Below are positions 17,676 to 28,200 of a stretch of 64,000 nt of DNA, in pieces (the first letter of the stretch is position 1; each line of letters begins with the position of its first letter). The stretch lies in NCBI GenBank assembly GCA_046327745.1, contig JAXLXV010000013.1:62001-126000 (forward strand). The letters are read 5' to 3'. This DNA is from JABAQJ01 sp046327745. Lineage in GTDB: Bacteria > Gemmatimonadota > Gemmatimonadetes > Gemmatimonadales > Gemmatimonadaceae. Under the pieces are notes generated by a model. The model ran no database searches. It was not told where the DNA came from and was given only the letters and a program-made list of their open reading frames with translations. A program made the position numbers and the translations under genes.

Positions 17676-18911
17676 CTACGTCGTGATGAACTCGCCCTGT
17701 CGTTTGTGCTTCTTCTGTTGGTAGAGCATGCTGTCCGCGGTCGCCAGCAGCTCTTCCACGGAGGGCGGTGACACAGGATCAAAGCGCGCTACCCCAACGC
17801 TGAGCGACAGGCGGTACGGCCGACCGTCCAAGGCGTTTCGATCACGCAGCTCGCCTCGGAGACGAGCGATGATGGTATCGGTGGCCCCCGGTCCGGGATC
17901 CGATGCCAGGACGACGAACTCGTCGCCACCAAGGCGCGCGAGAATGTCGGAATCACGGAACGTCTTTTTCAAGATCTGCGACGCCCGGATCAAGGCGGCA
18001 TCGCCTTCGGCGTGTCCGTAGCTGTCGTTGATGTCCTTGAAGTCGTCCATGTCCACGAAGAGCAGGAGCAATTCACGGTGCCCGCGCTTCGCCAGCTTCA
18101 ACTGTTGCTGGGCCAGAGTTAGGAACCCCCGGCGATTGTATAGACCAGTCAGCTCGTCCACGAGGGACAGAGAGCGCAGCGCTTCTTCCTGGCGTTTTCG
18201 TTCGGTGACGTCACGCGAAAAAATTGCGACGCCGTCTGGCAGGGGCACGACCTGCTGGCGTATCCAGGCCGCGTGCACCAGCGGGGAGTGCACTTCGAAC
18301 TCGTCCTCGAGGAGCTGCTGATGTTCCAGTACCTGGACGTACTTCTCGAAGTATCCGTCCGTGCGATTGACCGGAATCAGTTCGCACAGGCGCTGGCCAA
18401 GTATGCCCTGGCGCGGCAAACCAAGGAGGGCTTCGGCTTTCGCGTTCACGTCAACGAACTCGAAGTCGCGCACGGCGCCATCAGTCCCCCGCACGGCGCG
18501 CAGGACGTAGAAGGCATCAAGGCTGCCGTCTGCCGCGGCTCGAAATCGAGCCTCACTGTCCCGCAGGGCATCTTCAGCCTCGCGGCGAGCGACGAAGTCA
18601 TTGCGAAGAATGAGGAATGCCAACGGGGCAAGCATGAGTGTCAACACGAGCCCAAAACGCACGATGATCGAGGCCCGATGCGCACCGGCGATCGCCGCTT
18701 CGGCCTCGCGTCGCACGGACGCGGGCACCTCCGACGCGTTAGGCGCCGCCGGCCCGCTCTCCGGATCCACTCCAGCGCGCTCCACCGCGATCTTTGTCAC
18801 TGCGTTGGAGAGCTCACGCGTGGCGCGAGACGCAACGATGCCCGTGGCCACCAGAATGACCAAGGCTGCGCCGAACGCCAGTGTGAGTTTTTGACCGATT
18901 GAGAGCCGCAT
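17676..18911 (-). CDS. Membrane diguanylate cyclase with PAS and GGDEF domains
   Basis: 411 residues from the ATG at 18911 (MRLSIGQKLTLAFGAAL is a typical sensor N-terminus). A GTG at 19013 would add 34 residues. Two membrane helices flank a short periplasmic loop, then a PAS domain (DSEARFRAAADGS) and a GGDEF domain. The active motif GGDEF is intact, with an RDSD inhibitory I-site five residues earlier. It should make c-di-GMP from GTP and be product-inhibited. It is the first of two such enzymes in the window. It may share a transcript with pyrR, 46 bases downstream. Confidence 0.9.
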   Translation of the reverse strand: MRLSIGQKLTLAFGAALVILVATGIVASRATRELSNAVTKIAVERAGVDPESGPAAPNASEVPASVRREAEAAIAGAHRASIIVRFGLVLTLMLAPLAFLILRNDFVARREAEDALRDSEARFRAAADGSLDAFYVLRAVRGTDGAVRDFEFVDVNAKAEALLGLPRQGILGQRLCELIPVNRTDGYFEKYVQVLEHQQLLEDEFEVHSPLVHAAWIRQQVVPLPDGVAIFSRDVTERKRQEEALRSLSLVDELTGLYNRRGFLTLAQQQLKLAKRGHRELLLLFVDMDDFKDINDSYGHAEGDAALIRASQILKKTFRDSDILARLGGDEFVVLASDPGPGATDTIIARLRGELRDRNALDGRPYRLSLSVGVARFDPVSPPSVEELLATADSMLYQQKKHKRQGEFITT

Positions 18912-19047
18912 GCCGAGTGCTGGGATCGATACGGACGCGAGCGATACGAGCCACTTCGCCCACATCTCCTGACGCACCAACAATATGCGCGTCACCATTC
19001 TCGGACTTGGCACTGTCGCGTTTGGCGACAGCCATGCTTAAGGTGCC

Positions 19048-19737
19048 TTACAACGCGAGGTCGTCGAGATCTGGCCGCTGTCTAGTCTTCGGCAGGTCGC
19101 CAATCGGCAGATGGGTGGTCGGGATGTCGCCCAAGTCAAAGTCGTTCGGGTGCTTGCCACCGTCGGCCGCCAGCGGAATCGGGACCTCTCGGTCAGTGCG
19201 GATAAGCGTGAAGGCTGGCGCCGAGCTGGTGAGCACCGGTATCGGCTGCGCTTCTGCCCGGATCCGGCTGACAAGGAGGAATCCCGTTCGGCAAAGGAGG
19301 GCCAGTCCACTGTACGCGGCCAGATCCGCGACGTTCAACACCAGGGCTGACGCCTGACCCGTCCGGACGGCGATGAAGTCGACCACGCCATGGGGCGAAA
19401 CGATCAAGCTGGTAAGGTTGCCCAGCGCGCCACCGACAATGAGACCCAGTGCATAAGGGGCCAGCCGATCCACCCTGGCCAAGTCGCGACTGACCGGGAC
19501 CATGAGACCGATGGCCGACAGGGTAAGTGCGAGATTGAGCTGACGGGTGTACGCACCGAACGAAATGCCAAAGGCGCCCTGATCATTGCGCACGACTGCC
19601 AATCGGAGCCAGTTCGTCAGCTCCACCGCCGTGCCACTCAGCAGCGACGCGGCCGCAGACTTCGAGCCGAGGTCGCCGATGGCGACCACCAGCGCTATCT
19701 GCGCAAGCAGGCTCAAATGCGGAGGTGTTTTTGGCAC
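19048..19737 (-). CDS. lspA: Signal peptidase II (lipoprotein), divergent form
   Basis: 229 residues with four membrane helices in the first 165. The LspA landmarks are AIGDLGSK near the N-terminus, RNDQGAFGISFG near residue 50, the catalytic aspartate in GVVDFI near 118 and the second in NVADLAAYSG near 135. LspA trims the signal peptide of prolipoproteins after lipid attachment. The usual DR pair before the third motif is replaced (GNLTSLIVSPHG), and a hydrophilic tail of about 60 residues follows the last helix. Both catalytic aspartates remain, so activity is likely. Confidence 0.82.
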   Translation of the reverse strand: MPKTPPHLSLLAQIALVVAIGDLGSKSAAASLLSGTAVELTNWLRLAVVRNDQGAFGISFGAYTRQLNLALTLSAIGLMVPVSRDLARVDRLAPYALGLIVGGALGNLTSLIVSPHGVVDFIAVRTGQASALVLNVADLAAYSGLALLCRTGFLLVSRIRAEAQPIPVLTSSAPAFTLIRTDREVPIPLAADGGKHPNDFDLGDIPTTHLPIGDLPKTRQRPDLDDLAL

Positions 19738-19889
19738 GCCGCCAAGATCTCCTTAGGACGGGAGAGCGCAAGTGGCGAGCTGGCGGCGCGTACGACTTCC
19801 TGAACAGAGTGTGGCGATATGCAAGACGGCGTACGCGCCTCCGCTCGGAGGAGTAAAAGGCAGGTGCTGTGCCAAGACAATAACGGAAA

Positions 19890-19923
19890 AGTGCCGCCGA
19901 ATCGCGCTCGATTCGGCGGCACT
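19890..19923 (-). terminator. Rho-independent terminator downstream of the DUF2231/TPR gene
   Basis: A perfect 15-bp stem (AGTGCCGCCGAATCG with its complement) closes a CGCT loop. Read on the minus strand it is followed by TTTTCCGTTATT. It lies about 67 bases past the stop of the gene at 19990 and ahead of lspA. The rest of the 19738-19989 gap shows nothing else. Confidence 0.85.
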
Positions 19924-19989
19924 GGTCTGCGTTCGTTGCGTACGAGCGACAGTTGGGCGCGCCGCGTGTGGCGACGTGCCACGTCGCGG

Positions 19990-20817
19990 CTATTTCAGCG
20001 AGTCCAATTTGGCTTGGAGTCGTGGATTGCCTGGCATGTCCTTCAGCAACCCTTCAACAAGCACACGTGCAGAATCCTTCATGCCCGCGGCGATGAAGGC
20101 ATCCGCCTTCATCGAGGCAATCTGGCGCTTGAGTCGCTGGTTGTCGGGCGCCACCTGCACGGAGTCCAGCGCGGCAATCGCGCCTGCCGGATTTCCGCTG
20201 TCACGGAACATGGACTCGATCGCCAGGAGCTTGATGGAGGGATCGTTGGGCCAGCGGCGCTGCATTTCGCCAATGAGCTGCGCGGCGTCAGCCCCCTTGC
20301 CCGACTTTCGGTCCAACATCGCTTGATGATACAGGCCGGCCAACAGCAGGTGATTGACGTCCTCTGGGTTGCCGGTGCGAATGCCGACGCCACCGGCGTA
20401 CGAGTACACGAGTTCCCCACCATGCTCGCCCGTCTCGAAGAGCGCAAACGCACCCACGAGGCCTAACGCCGCCGAGCCGTAATAGGCAAACTTGCGCTTG
20501 TCAGCCGCCACAAAAAGGCCCAGCAGCTCCAACGCCGCAATGCCGAAGAAGATGTTCCGGCTGCGCTCTCCCCATTCCTCGTGTTCTTGCACGGCCTCCC
20601 GTGACCCGGGGACACGCTCCACGGGGCCGTGTGCATCCGTGCCCGATTTGACGCCGACATAACCGGCCACGGCTCCTAACAACAGCAAGGACGTCGCCGC
20701 AGGGTTCATCCACTGCCACTTGCCGGCAAGCGAGACAACGCGGAGGGCGACGCCAATGAGGCCAAGGCCGATGACCATATGAACCACATACGGGTGCATC
20801 GATCCGATGTTAGGCAT
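19990..20817 (-). CDS. DUF2231-like membrane protein with C-terminal TPR-like region
   Basis: 275 residues from the ATG at 20817; MHPYVVHM six residues later is an alternative start. The first 150 residues hold about four membrane helices beginning MHPYVVHMVIGLGLIG, which resembles DUF2231 proteins with their conserved HP and H residues. Positions about 165-275 are soluble and helical with TPR-like spacing. Function is not known. Joining DUF2231 to TPR is unusual. The gene is followed by a strong terminator and preceded by about 110 non-coding bases. Confidence 0.65.
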   Translation of the reverse strand: MPNIGSMHPYVVHMVIGLGLIGVALRVVSLAGKWQWMNPAATSLLLLGAVAGYVGVKSGTDAHGPVERVPGSREAVQEHEEWGERSRNIFFGIAALELLGLFVAADKRKFAYYGSAALGLVGAFALFETGEHGGELVYSYAGGVGIRTGNPEDVNHLLLAGLYHQAMLDRKSGKGADAAQLIGEMQRRWPNDPSIKLLAIESMFRDSGNPAGAIAALDSVQVAPDNQRLKRQIASMKADAFIAAGMKDSARVLVEGLLKDMPGNPRLQAKLDSLK

Positions 20818-20928
20818 AGTACACGGGGTGTGAGGAGGTCGCGGAGAACGGAGACGTATCAATCTGTCGCTTCTTCACCGAACGCGCCAACTGCCCCTCG
20901 TGTGATGCAAGGCCCCGTGCAATTCGAC

Positions 20929-22314
20929 CTACGGCCCTCGGCGCGCTAGAAGCACTTGGAGGTCGACGCGCGTCTGTAGTGAATCCATGATGAACGCTTT
21001 CCACGGCCCACAGCGCTCCAATGTCGGCCCGATTCTCCTTAGAAAAGCCCCCCGCGCCACAATGACCTGACTGCGGCACGCAGTTTCTGAGGACTCCAGC
21101 ACCCACGGCGTCGTCTTCCAAGGGCGCGCGCCGGAACCTAACGACACCGCGCGCACACCGGCGTCCATCGCCACCGTCAATTCCGGCGCGGTCTGGCGGG
21201 CCAACTGCCGGGCCAAGAGCATCGCCGGGCCACTCGGATACGTTCCCAAGAATTCAGGCGCTGTGGCCAGCCAGCCAGGCAGCATGGTGACGAGGAGTGC
21301 CGCCCATACCATGAACCGGCGCCACGGGACGCGGCCGAGCGGGAACAAGCACGCACTCGCCGCAATCACCGACGCCCAGGGCAACAGAAAGCGGACGAAA
21401 AGGGTGCCTCCCGTGGCAACATTCGCGATGGTCACGAGAGAGAAGCCCAATGCTGCGGCCAACAGCTCGACCATGGGCTCCGCTGACCGCACCTCCGCAC
21501 GCTCGGCGCTGCGACCAAACAGCTCAAACCCAGCGCCAATCGCGGCGAGCACGATTATGGGAATGCCGAAGTGCGACCAGGCATGCCCCGTATCCAGAAA
21601 GCCCCAGCGGCCGCGCACCTGCTCGAGTGTGGCCGATTCAAAGATCGCGTGGGCGATCGACGACGCACCGAGGCGCCCCGTCCACAACCAGTCGACCACG
21701 GCCGTCCCGGCAAGTCCCGCAGCGAGAGGAGCCAGGATCACGCGCCACCAACTGCGATCACCGCGCCAGAGCCGTAAGGCGCCTAACGCCAATCCCACGC
21801 CGACGATTTCCGGGCGGAAAAGGGCGGCCGCGGCCAGGCACCAGACCACCGGCATCGTACGCGGTCGTTGCAACGCCACGAGCACCAAGGCCCATCCCCA
21901 GGCGACGGACCCCCCGTCCAGCGTCGCGCGCCACACCAGCGGAATCATGAACAGCAGCGCGACGAGGCGCGCCGCAGGAAGGTTGGAGGCCGCGGCCCAC
22001 CGCGCGTGCGCCCACATCAGCCCCCCGCAGGCAACGATCCCCATCGCGGCCAGATACCGTTCAGGCGTCGCACCGAACGCCACGGCCGGCGCCAACGCGA
22101 GAAGGTGTCCGAGCTTCGGCACGTGACCCAGTGACTCCGGCGTCAACGGTCGTTCACGAAGTGCGCGGACGAACCCCACGCCATACCACACGTCGATATC
22201 CGGCCCTATCCACCCCCCGATCAACAGCCCCACAAGCACCGCGAGCCCCACCCCAACAGGCAGTAGCCACGCGTTGCGCGACGCGGATGAATCTGGGATA
22301 GGTGGCGGGTTCAT
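20929..22314 (-). CDS. Polytopic membrane protein, possible GT-C-type glycosyltransferase
   Basis: 461 residues with about ten to eleven hydrophobic helices and a soluble C-terminal domain of about 110 residues. An acidic loop after the first helix (GPDIDVWYG) sits where GT-C glycosyltransferases carry their catalytic Asp/Glu. That is the only hint of function and it is inference. The gene diverges from the TonB-dependent receptor at 22464 across about 150 bases, so both may be controlled from that gap. I do not recognise a named family. Confidence 0.6.
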   Translation of the reverse strand: MNPPPIPDSSASRNAWLLPVGVGLAVLVGLLIGGWIGPDIDVWYGVGFVRALRERPLTPESLGHVPKLGHLLALAPAVAFGATPERYLAAMGIVACGGLMWAHARWAAASNLPAARLVALLFMIPLVWRATLDGGSVAWGWALVLVALQRPRTMPVVWCLAAAALFRPEIVGVGLALGALRLWRGDRSWWRVILAPLAAGLAGTAVVDWLWTGRLGASSIAHAIFESATLEQVRGRWGFLDTGHAWSHFGIPIIVLAAIGAGFELFGRSAERAEVRSAEPMVELLAAALGFSLVTIANVATGGTLFVRFLLPWASVIAASACLFPLGRVPWRRFMVWAALLVTMLPGWLATAPEFLGTYPSGPAMLLARQLARQTAPELTVAMDAGVRAVSLGSGARPWKTTPWVLESSETACRSQVIVARGAFLRRIGPTLERCGPWKAFIMDSLQTRVDLQVLLARRGP

Positions 22315-22463
22315 GATGATGGGACGACTGGACAGTGCTCAGGCTTCGCTTAGCTTGATCGATTCATGGATTTTTCATGAACTGTCGCTAGCGTTTCAAC
22401 GTGAATTGCGGGTCCCGATCGCCACAAAGTGGTCGCCCCTTTCCCTCCGGTGCAACGCCGGCC

Positions 22464-24557
22464 ATGTCCCCTGACCGAACCAACGAAATGCACTCACCCT
22501 GTTTGCGATACCTCGCCCTCGGCGGCCTGCTGACGATCACGTCAGCGAGCCTTGCGCTCGCCCAAGCGAAGCCGACACCCATCAAGCCGGTCGAGGTCGT
22601 CGCCACGCGCATTCCTGAAGCGCCCCACGATGTTCCGGCGTCGATCGAGGTGATCAGCGGCGAGGACCTTCGCGCACGAGGCGTCTCCACGCTCCGCGAC
22701 GCCTTGTCGCTGGCCGCCGGTGTGGCAATCGCCCCCGGGGGAGACGGTGGGCCAGCGAGCGCGGTCCCCGAGTTCTGGGGCCTTCGGGAGTTTGACGCGT
22801 TCCTCCTGGTCGTCGACGGTGTGCCTTGGGGTGGTGCCCTGAACCCCGCGATCTCTACGCTTAGCCTGCGTGACGTGGATCGCGTAGAGGTGCTTCGCGG
22901 TCCAGCGCCAGTGACGTACGGAGCCACCTCGTTTGTTGGCGTGATTCACGTCGTGCACTCACCGGCAGCCGCAACCGCGCGTTACGCGGAAGCGCATGGC
23001 GGAAGCTACGGGTCGGGGGGCGCTGGGTTGGATGTAGCACTCCCCAAGGCCGGCGACTGGAATTCGCGCTTGTCCCTGGACTTCGATCGCCAGGGATTCA
23101 AGGACGACAACACGTCATATGCTCGCGGTCATGGACTCTTGCGTGCGGCGCGAGGCGATGACAGTCATCGCACGTGGTTGACGGCCGACTTGAACATCCT
23201 GCGGCAAGATCCGGCCAGCCCGCACCCGCGTGAGGGAGCCTCGCTCTCGACCGCGACGCCGCTGGACGCGAACTACAACCCCGATGGCGCGTTCATGAAC
23301 GAGAATCGCATCGCGATCTCGGCCGGTACCGAACGCCCCGTGATGGGCAATGCGACGTGGGGCAGCACGGCATCGTACACGTTCTCTGGCCAACAGCTGT
23401 TCCGCGGATTCCTGACTGACATCTCCAACAGTGCAAACAACGCGGCGGGCGTTCGCGAGAACATCGACGTGAACGACATCTACGCCGACACGCACATCCT
23501 GTGGCCGAGCGGTTCACAGTGGCGCTTCATGGCCGGTGCCGATGCGCTATTCGCCAACGGAGAAGCCAAAGGTGCAACGTTCACCTATACGGCTCCGCTG
23601 ACGACTGGAACGCAACCTGCGGTGACCGAGCCGACCGACCTCAGCCTCGACGCCGGCGTTCGGCGTTTGTTCATGGGAGCATATGGCTCGAGCGAATGGC
23701 GCCCGTCCACGCGTTTCATGCTCAGCGCGGGGTTGCGCCTGAACATGACGAATGAGCGCCATGGCGAGTCAGCAGAGTCCAGCACGCACACTCGCCTGAG
23801 CGGCAACCTCGGCGCGACCGTCGGCTTGTGGGAGCAAGGGCTGAATCACGTGAAAGCTTTTGCGAATTACCGCGACACTTTTAAGCCGGCGGCCTTCGAT
23901 TTCGGCTTGGGCGAAGAGGAAGGGGGAGACGAAGAGGCGGTGTTGGAGCCGGAGACGTCGCGCAGTTACGAGGGTGGACTGAAACTCCGTGGCGCCGACG
24001 GACGCGTGGACGTGGAGGCCAGCATTTTCCGGATGGATTTCACCAACCTCGTAACGGCCACCATCGTGAACAACCAGCCGGCGCTCATCAACTCTGGCGA
24101 AACCCGATTCCAGGGATTTGAGCTGGCGACAGACCTCCGTCTGCCACAGTCCGTGTCAGCTAGGGCCAGCTACAGCTTCCACGATGGCAAGTTCGTCGAC
24201 TTTGTTCAGGATTTTGATGGCGTTGCGACGCAGCTGGGCGGCAAGCGCTTTGAGATGTCAGCGCGAACGATTGCCTCCGCAGGGCTCACGTATTCGCCGC
24301 CACGCGGGCTCATCGCGAGCATCGGGATGAACTACACGGGCGATCGCTACCTGAACAAGCGCAACACGGCGCTTGCTCCGGCCTTCACAACTTTCGACGC
24401 TGGCGTCGGGTTGCGCATGAACGACTTTGAGATCCGGCTCGACGGCCGGAATCTGGGCGATCGTCGCGATGCCGTGTCGGAGAGTGAATTTGGCGACGCG
24501 CAGTACTACCGCATGACCGCCCGCAGCGTCGTTGCACGCGTCGTGATGCGCTACTAA
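22464..24557 (+). CDS. TonB-dependent outer-membrane receptor
   Basis: 697 residues from the ATG at 22464. A second ATG at 22488 starts the signal peptide core (LALGGLLTITSASLALAQ), and neither has a clear ribosome site. A TonB-box-like KPVEVVATR is followed by a plug domain (PASIEVISGEDLRARG, RVEVLRGPAPVTYGA). The barrel ends in an aromatic residue (VVMRY). It should import a scarce ligand using TonB energy. Siderophore, cobalamin or other cargo cannot be told from sequence. It is the only large plus-strand gene in this part and is divergent from the membrane protein at 20929. Confidence 0.9.
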   Translation: MSPDRTNEMHSPCLRYLALGGLLTITSASLALAQAKPTPIKPVEVVATRIPEAPHDVPASIEVISGEDLRARGVSTLRDALSLAAGVAIAPGGDGGPASAVPEFWGLREFDAFLLVVDGVPWGGALNPAISTLSLRDVDRVEVLRGPAPVTYGATSFVGVIHVVHSPAAATARYAEAHGGSYGSGGAGLDVALPKAGDWNSRLSLDFDRQGFKDDNTSYARGHGLLRAARGDDSHRTWLTADLNILRQDPASPHPREGASLSTATPLDANYNPDGAFMNENRIAISAGTERPVMGNATWGSTASYTFSGQQLFRGFLTDISNSANNAAGVRENIDVNDIYADTHILWPSGSQWRFMAGADALFANGEAKGATFTYTAPLTTGTQPAVTEPTDLSLDAGVRRLFMGAYGSSEWRPSTRFMLSAGLRLNMTNERHGESAESSTHTRLSGNLGATVGLWEQGLNHVKAFANYRDTFKPAAFDFGLGEEEGGDEEAVLEPETSRSYEGGLKLRGADGRVDVEASIFRMDFTNLVTATIVNNQPALINSGETRFQGFELATDLRLPQSVSARASYSFHDGKFVDFVQDFDGVATQLGGKRFEMSARTIASAGLTYSPPRGLIASIGMNYTGDRYLNKRNTALAPAFTTFDAGVGLRMNDFEIRLDGRNLGDRRDAVSESEFGDAQYYRMTARSVVARVVMRY

Positions 24558-24623
24558 CGCGATATCGGGATTACCAGCTCAGGGCGATGGCGTTCACGTC
24601 GCTCTGGGCCTGGCCTGGATTCG

Positions 24624-25227
24624 TCACGCTGCCAGGAGGTTGAGGACAGCACGCCTTCCGATCGCACGTGTAACACAGGTACGGCGGCCACTACGAATGA
24701 AGCGACGCGCCTCGGGGTTGGTCGTGACGAGCGACGTGGTGGAAACGAACATGCGGACGGTTTGCGAAGTGGTCATGCCCAGCAACCGCGCCTGCCAATT
24801 CCCACTGGCCCTCCGCACGAGAATCATCGACAGGCCCGACTCGAGGTATGGGAAGTCCGCGGACACTGGGCCGCTCCGGATCACACAGCCGATCGCGCGC
24901 CATGCGCCGTCCGGCAGGTCCGACGCTTCGGATGTTCACACTGCCCTCCTCCGTGCAGAGGTCGATCGATCCGCGATAACCCATGAATCTGTCCGAAAGG
25001 AACCAGAGTCGGTCATGAGCCGGTACAATTGATTCCGGCCGTAATCATAGGCGCGGTCGAACGCCGTGTCACCGATGAACGGCGCGGTCATCCGGAGCGT
25101 GTCGTTGATCGACGCCAGCGCCTGGCGTTGCTCGACCAGCGACATGCACAGTGCCCGGACAGCCCAAGGCCGTCAGCAACAACGCTGCGCCAATCGATGC
25201 CAGCCCACGCGGATCGTCGTCGGTCAT
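24624..25227 (-). pseudogene. Frameshifted lipoprotein gene, family not recognised
   Basis: No single frame spans this locus, but a coherent protein can be pieced together. An ATG at 25227 opens MTDDDPRGLASIGAALLLTA and a lipobox-like LTALGC. The next frame continues SLVEQRQALASINDTLRM, another carries WFLSDRFMGYRGSIDLCTEE, and the last ends RRAVLNLLAA at 24624. At least three or four single-base shifts are needed. The translation stays protein-like in each piece, which favours sequence error or very recent decay. The intended product is a secreted lipoprotein of about 200 residues. It starts inside the end of the kinase gene. Confidence 0.5.
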
Positions 25228-28200
25228 CACGCCCCTCACGGAAGTTGAAATGACAGTCGGTTGGCGCCAGTTGCGCGGCCCCGAGCGCCGCAGACAACGC
25301 CGAAGCTACGACGGGATCGGCGTCGCGCCATAGGGTGGTGACAATGTCACGCGGTCGCGCATCTCCGGGGGTGTGCGCCGCTTCCGGATCCAGTACGGCT
25401 TGTAGGGACCAGAGTTGGATCAGCGAACCCACGGATGTCACCTCACTGGTGAGGACGCGTCCAGTGTTCGGAAGTCGTCCTAAGGCGGCGTCGACCACCT
25501 GTTGCGCGCCGGCGCGGTCACCAAGCTTGAGGCGCGCACGCGCCTCGATCAGGACATACTCCATACCAGCGTCGCCCGGACGGTCGGCCGCACTCTCAGC
25601 AGCGAGCGAGTCCAGCACCGCACGCACGGCGCGCTGGTCATTGCGTTCAAGGGCGACCTGCAGGCCCAGATATCGACTCTCCATGCGGCGTTGTAGGTGA
25701 ACCGATGTGAGTCCGGTAGCCGGATATCCCAAGGCCACTGGGATGTCCAGCAGCGCCGCGCGCAAGAACGGCGCGAGCTCATCGCGCGCCAGCGCGTCGA
25801 TCGCGTGCGACGTCCGGTCCACCAAGGGCCGCACCATATCCCCCGGGGCTCCGGCCGACGCGTACACAGCCAGCTCCAACCCTGGGTCCGCGACCGAGAT
25901 GGGAAAGGAGGCCGATCCGCCCGGCGTCCAGATCGTCTCATCGCGCGCGGCACTGCGTAGCAGCTGCGTCGCCAGCCGCAGCCGGCCTGTGAGCATCGCC
26001 GCACTGGCGACCATCTTCGCTGGCACGCCGGTCACCCGGTCAGCGAACCGGGTCATCGTGTCCGCCAGCGCCTTGGCTGGCAGCGACAACGACAGCTTCA
26101 CCAACAGCCGCAGCTGCGTCGCCATGAACCTCACGCTATCACCGGAGGTGTGCGGAAGGGCCCGCGCCGCCAAGATCGCCCCGAGCGCCGACTCGGCCTG
26201 CCCGATGGTGTCGAGCTTGGCCTGATTCTCGAGCGCCAAGGCGAGGTGCTCGTGGGCAAGTGCCGACTGCGGATTCGCGGCGACCCAATTGGACGCCAAC
26301 GCACGCAGCAGCTCGCGATTGCGATCGAGCGCGGCGACATAGCTACGCGGTCGCGTGCCCGGCTTGTTGGCGAAGACATCGACGGCTGGCCATGGCACGA
26401 GCGACAGCGTGTCAGCTTCCAACCCCGGGTAGGCGGCAAACTCCATGGTCTCACCCGATGCGTAGCCCGTGGACAAGTCGTTAGGCGTCGCGAGGAGCAA
26501 GCGCTCGAGTCGGTTGATCGCGGCCCCTCCGATGGCCCCGCCGAAGCTTGGTGCCAACGTCATGGCGCGCGCATACGCATTCACGGCGGCATGCGCACTG
26601 GCGCGGAAGCGCCATCGCGACGGGCTGCGCTCATCGCGAACCACCAGCCGGTCGTGCATAAGGCAGTCTCCCTTGCCAAACCACGCTTCAAAATCCAGCG
26701 AGTCCCTGGCGATCAATGCATCGTAGGCCACGCATGCATCGGGGTACTGGCCACGAGCCAGCGCGAGGAGCGCCGAGGCGAGTCGCTGTTCGCGATCCGT
26801 CAGCGCCGGGCCCCGGGCCACAGCGCGCGCCGCTGGAGCTTCCCACGTCCGCGTGTCCTTTCCACTCCACGACAGTGACTGCGCAAACCAGTACTGTGCG
26901 CGTGCAAACGTGGTGTCCAGCCGGCCCGCGCGGGCAAACAACGTGACGGCGGAATCGAGATTGAAGCTGCTGAGCTGCGCTTGGGCCGCCAGGTACGCCG
27001 CCAGCGCGTCCGCATCGCGAGTTCCCGCAACCACCCGTTCGGCGCCGCCGCCAACCACCCGCGTCAGCAACTCGTCGGTCATCGCCGACACACTGTCGAG
27101 CAGGGGAACCGCATTAGAGAATACTCGCCGCGAGGTGGCCAGAGGCTCGCTCGGACGCCCCGACGCAGCGAACACGGATATTCGCACTTCTGTTCCCGTG
27201 GTCACGTGGCCGACCGACCCCCACACCAACCGTCCGGCGCCTAACGACCTCGCCAGCGCCAAGGCCTGACTCAGTGTCAACGACTCGCCACCGCGCCGTG
27301 CCACCGCATCTCGGACTCGCATGTCATCCGCCAGGCGCACGCCACGCCAGCGCGAGAGTGCGTCGGTGACCAGACGGGCGGCGCCGACGCCGTCCATGCT
27401 GGCAGCGTTGCTCTCGTCCCCGCCGGCGAACGGCAGGACGGCGAACAACTGAGCATCCAACGGTTCGGGCGCGGATCGCATGGACCATGCAACCCCGCCC
27501 GCGACAACCGCCAGGAGGCCGATGACGGCCGACACCATCGCGGTACGGCGCGTTCGGTCGCGTGTCGCCGGTGCCTGCGCCGCACCTAACGCCTCGGAGA
27601 AGGCCGCGGCACTGGGAAAACGATCTTTGGGGTCCAGAGCCAGCGCACGCATTACCGCGGCGGAAAGGGCCGGAGCGAGCTCTGGCGCGACCATTCGCAG
27701 GTCTCGCGGCGGTTCGGTGAGTCGGGCGGCCAGCATGGACCGGATTGATGAGCCAGCGTGGGGCGCAACTCCGGTCAGCATTTCATACAGCACGCAGGCC
27801 AGGCTATAAACATCCGACCGCTCGGTGAGTTCGTGTTCCCCACTGGCCTGCTCAGGACTCATGTACGCCGGCGTCCCCACGGCGATGCCGCTCGCCGTCG
27901 TGGCGCCGGTCGTCGCGGCGTGCAAGGCGCGCGCGATGCCAAAGTCGCCGACCAAGGCGTGCCCCGCCGACAACAGGATGTTCTCTGGCTTGATGTCACG
28001 GTGCAGGACGTCGTGGCCGTGTGCATATGACAGTGCACCACAAACTTCGCGCGTTATGGCCACTGCCTCGACCGGGCCCAACCTGCCGTCCCGTTGCAGA
28101 CGCTCTCGCAGTGTTGCTCCGTCGACGAACGGCATGACGTAGTACAGCCCGCCAGCTGCTTCGCCGGAATCGAACAACGGCAGTATGTGGGGATGCTGCA

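Noticed and set aside
21263..22126. Long plus-strand open frame opposite the polytopic membrane protein, and similar ones opposite comEC and ptsI
   Set aside because: They are rich in Arg, Pro and Ala with no motif or signal, and mirror minus-strand genes; such shadows are common in GC-rich DNA.
22420..22480. Possible cobalamin riboswitch before the TonB receptor (CCGGTGCAACGCCGG and nearby CCC)
   Set aside because: It looks a little like the riboswitch core, but the B12 box and later helices should fall after it, and that stretch already encodes the receptor signal peptide.
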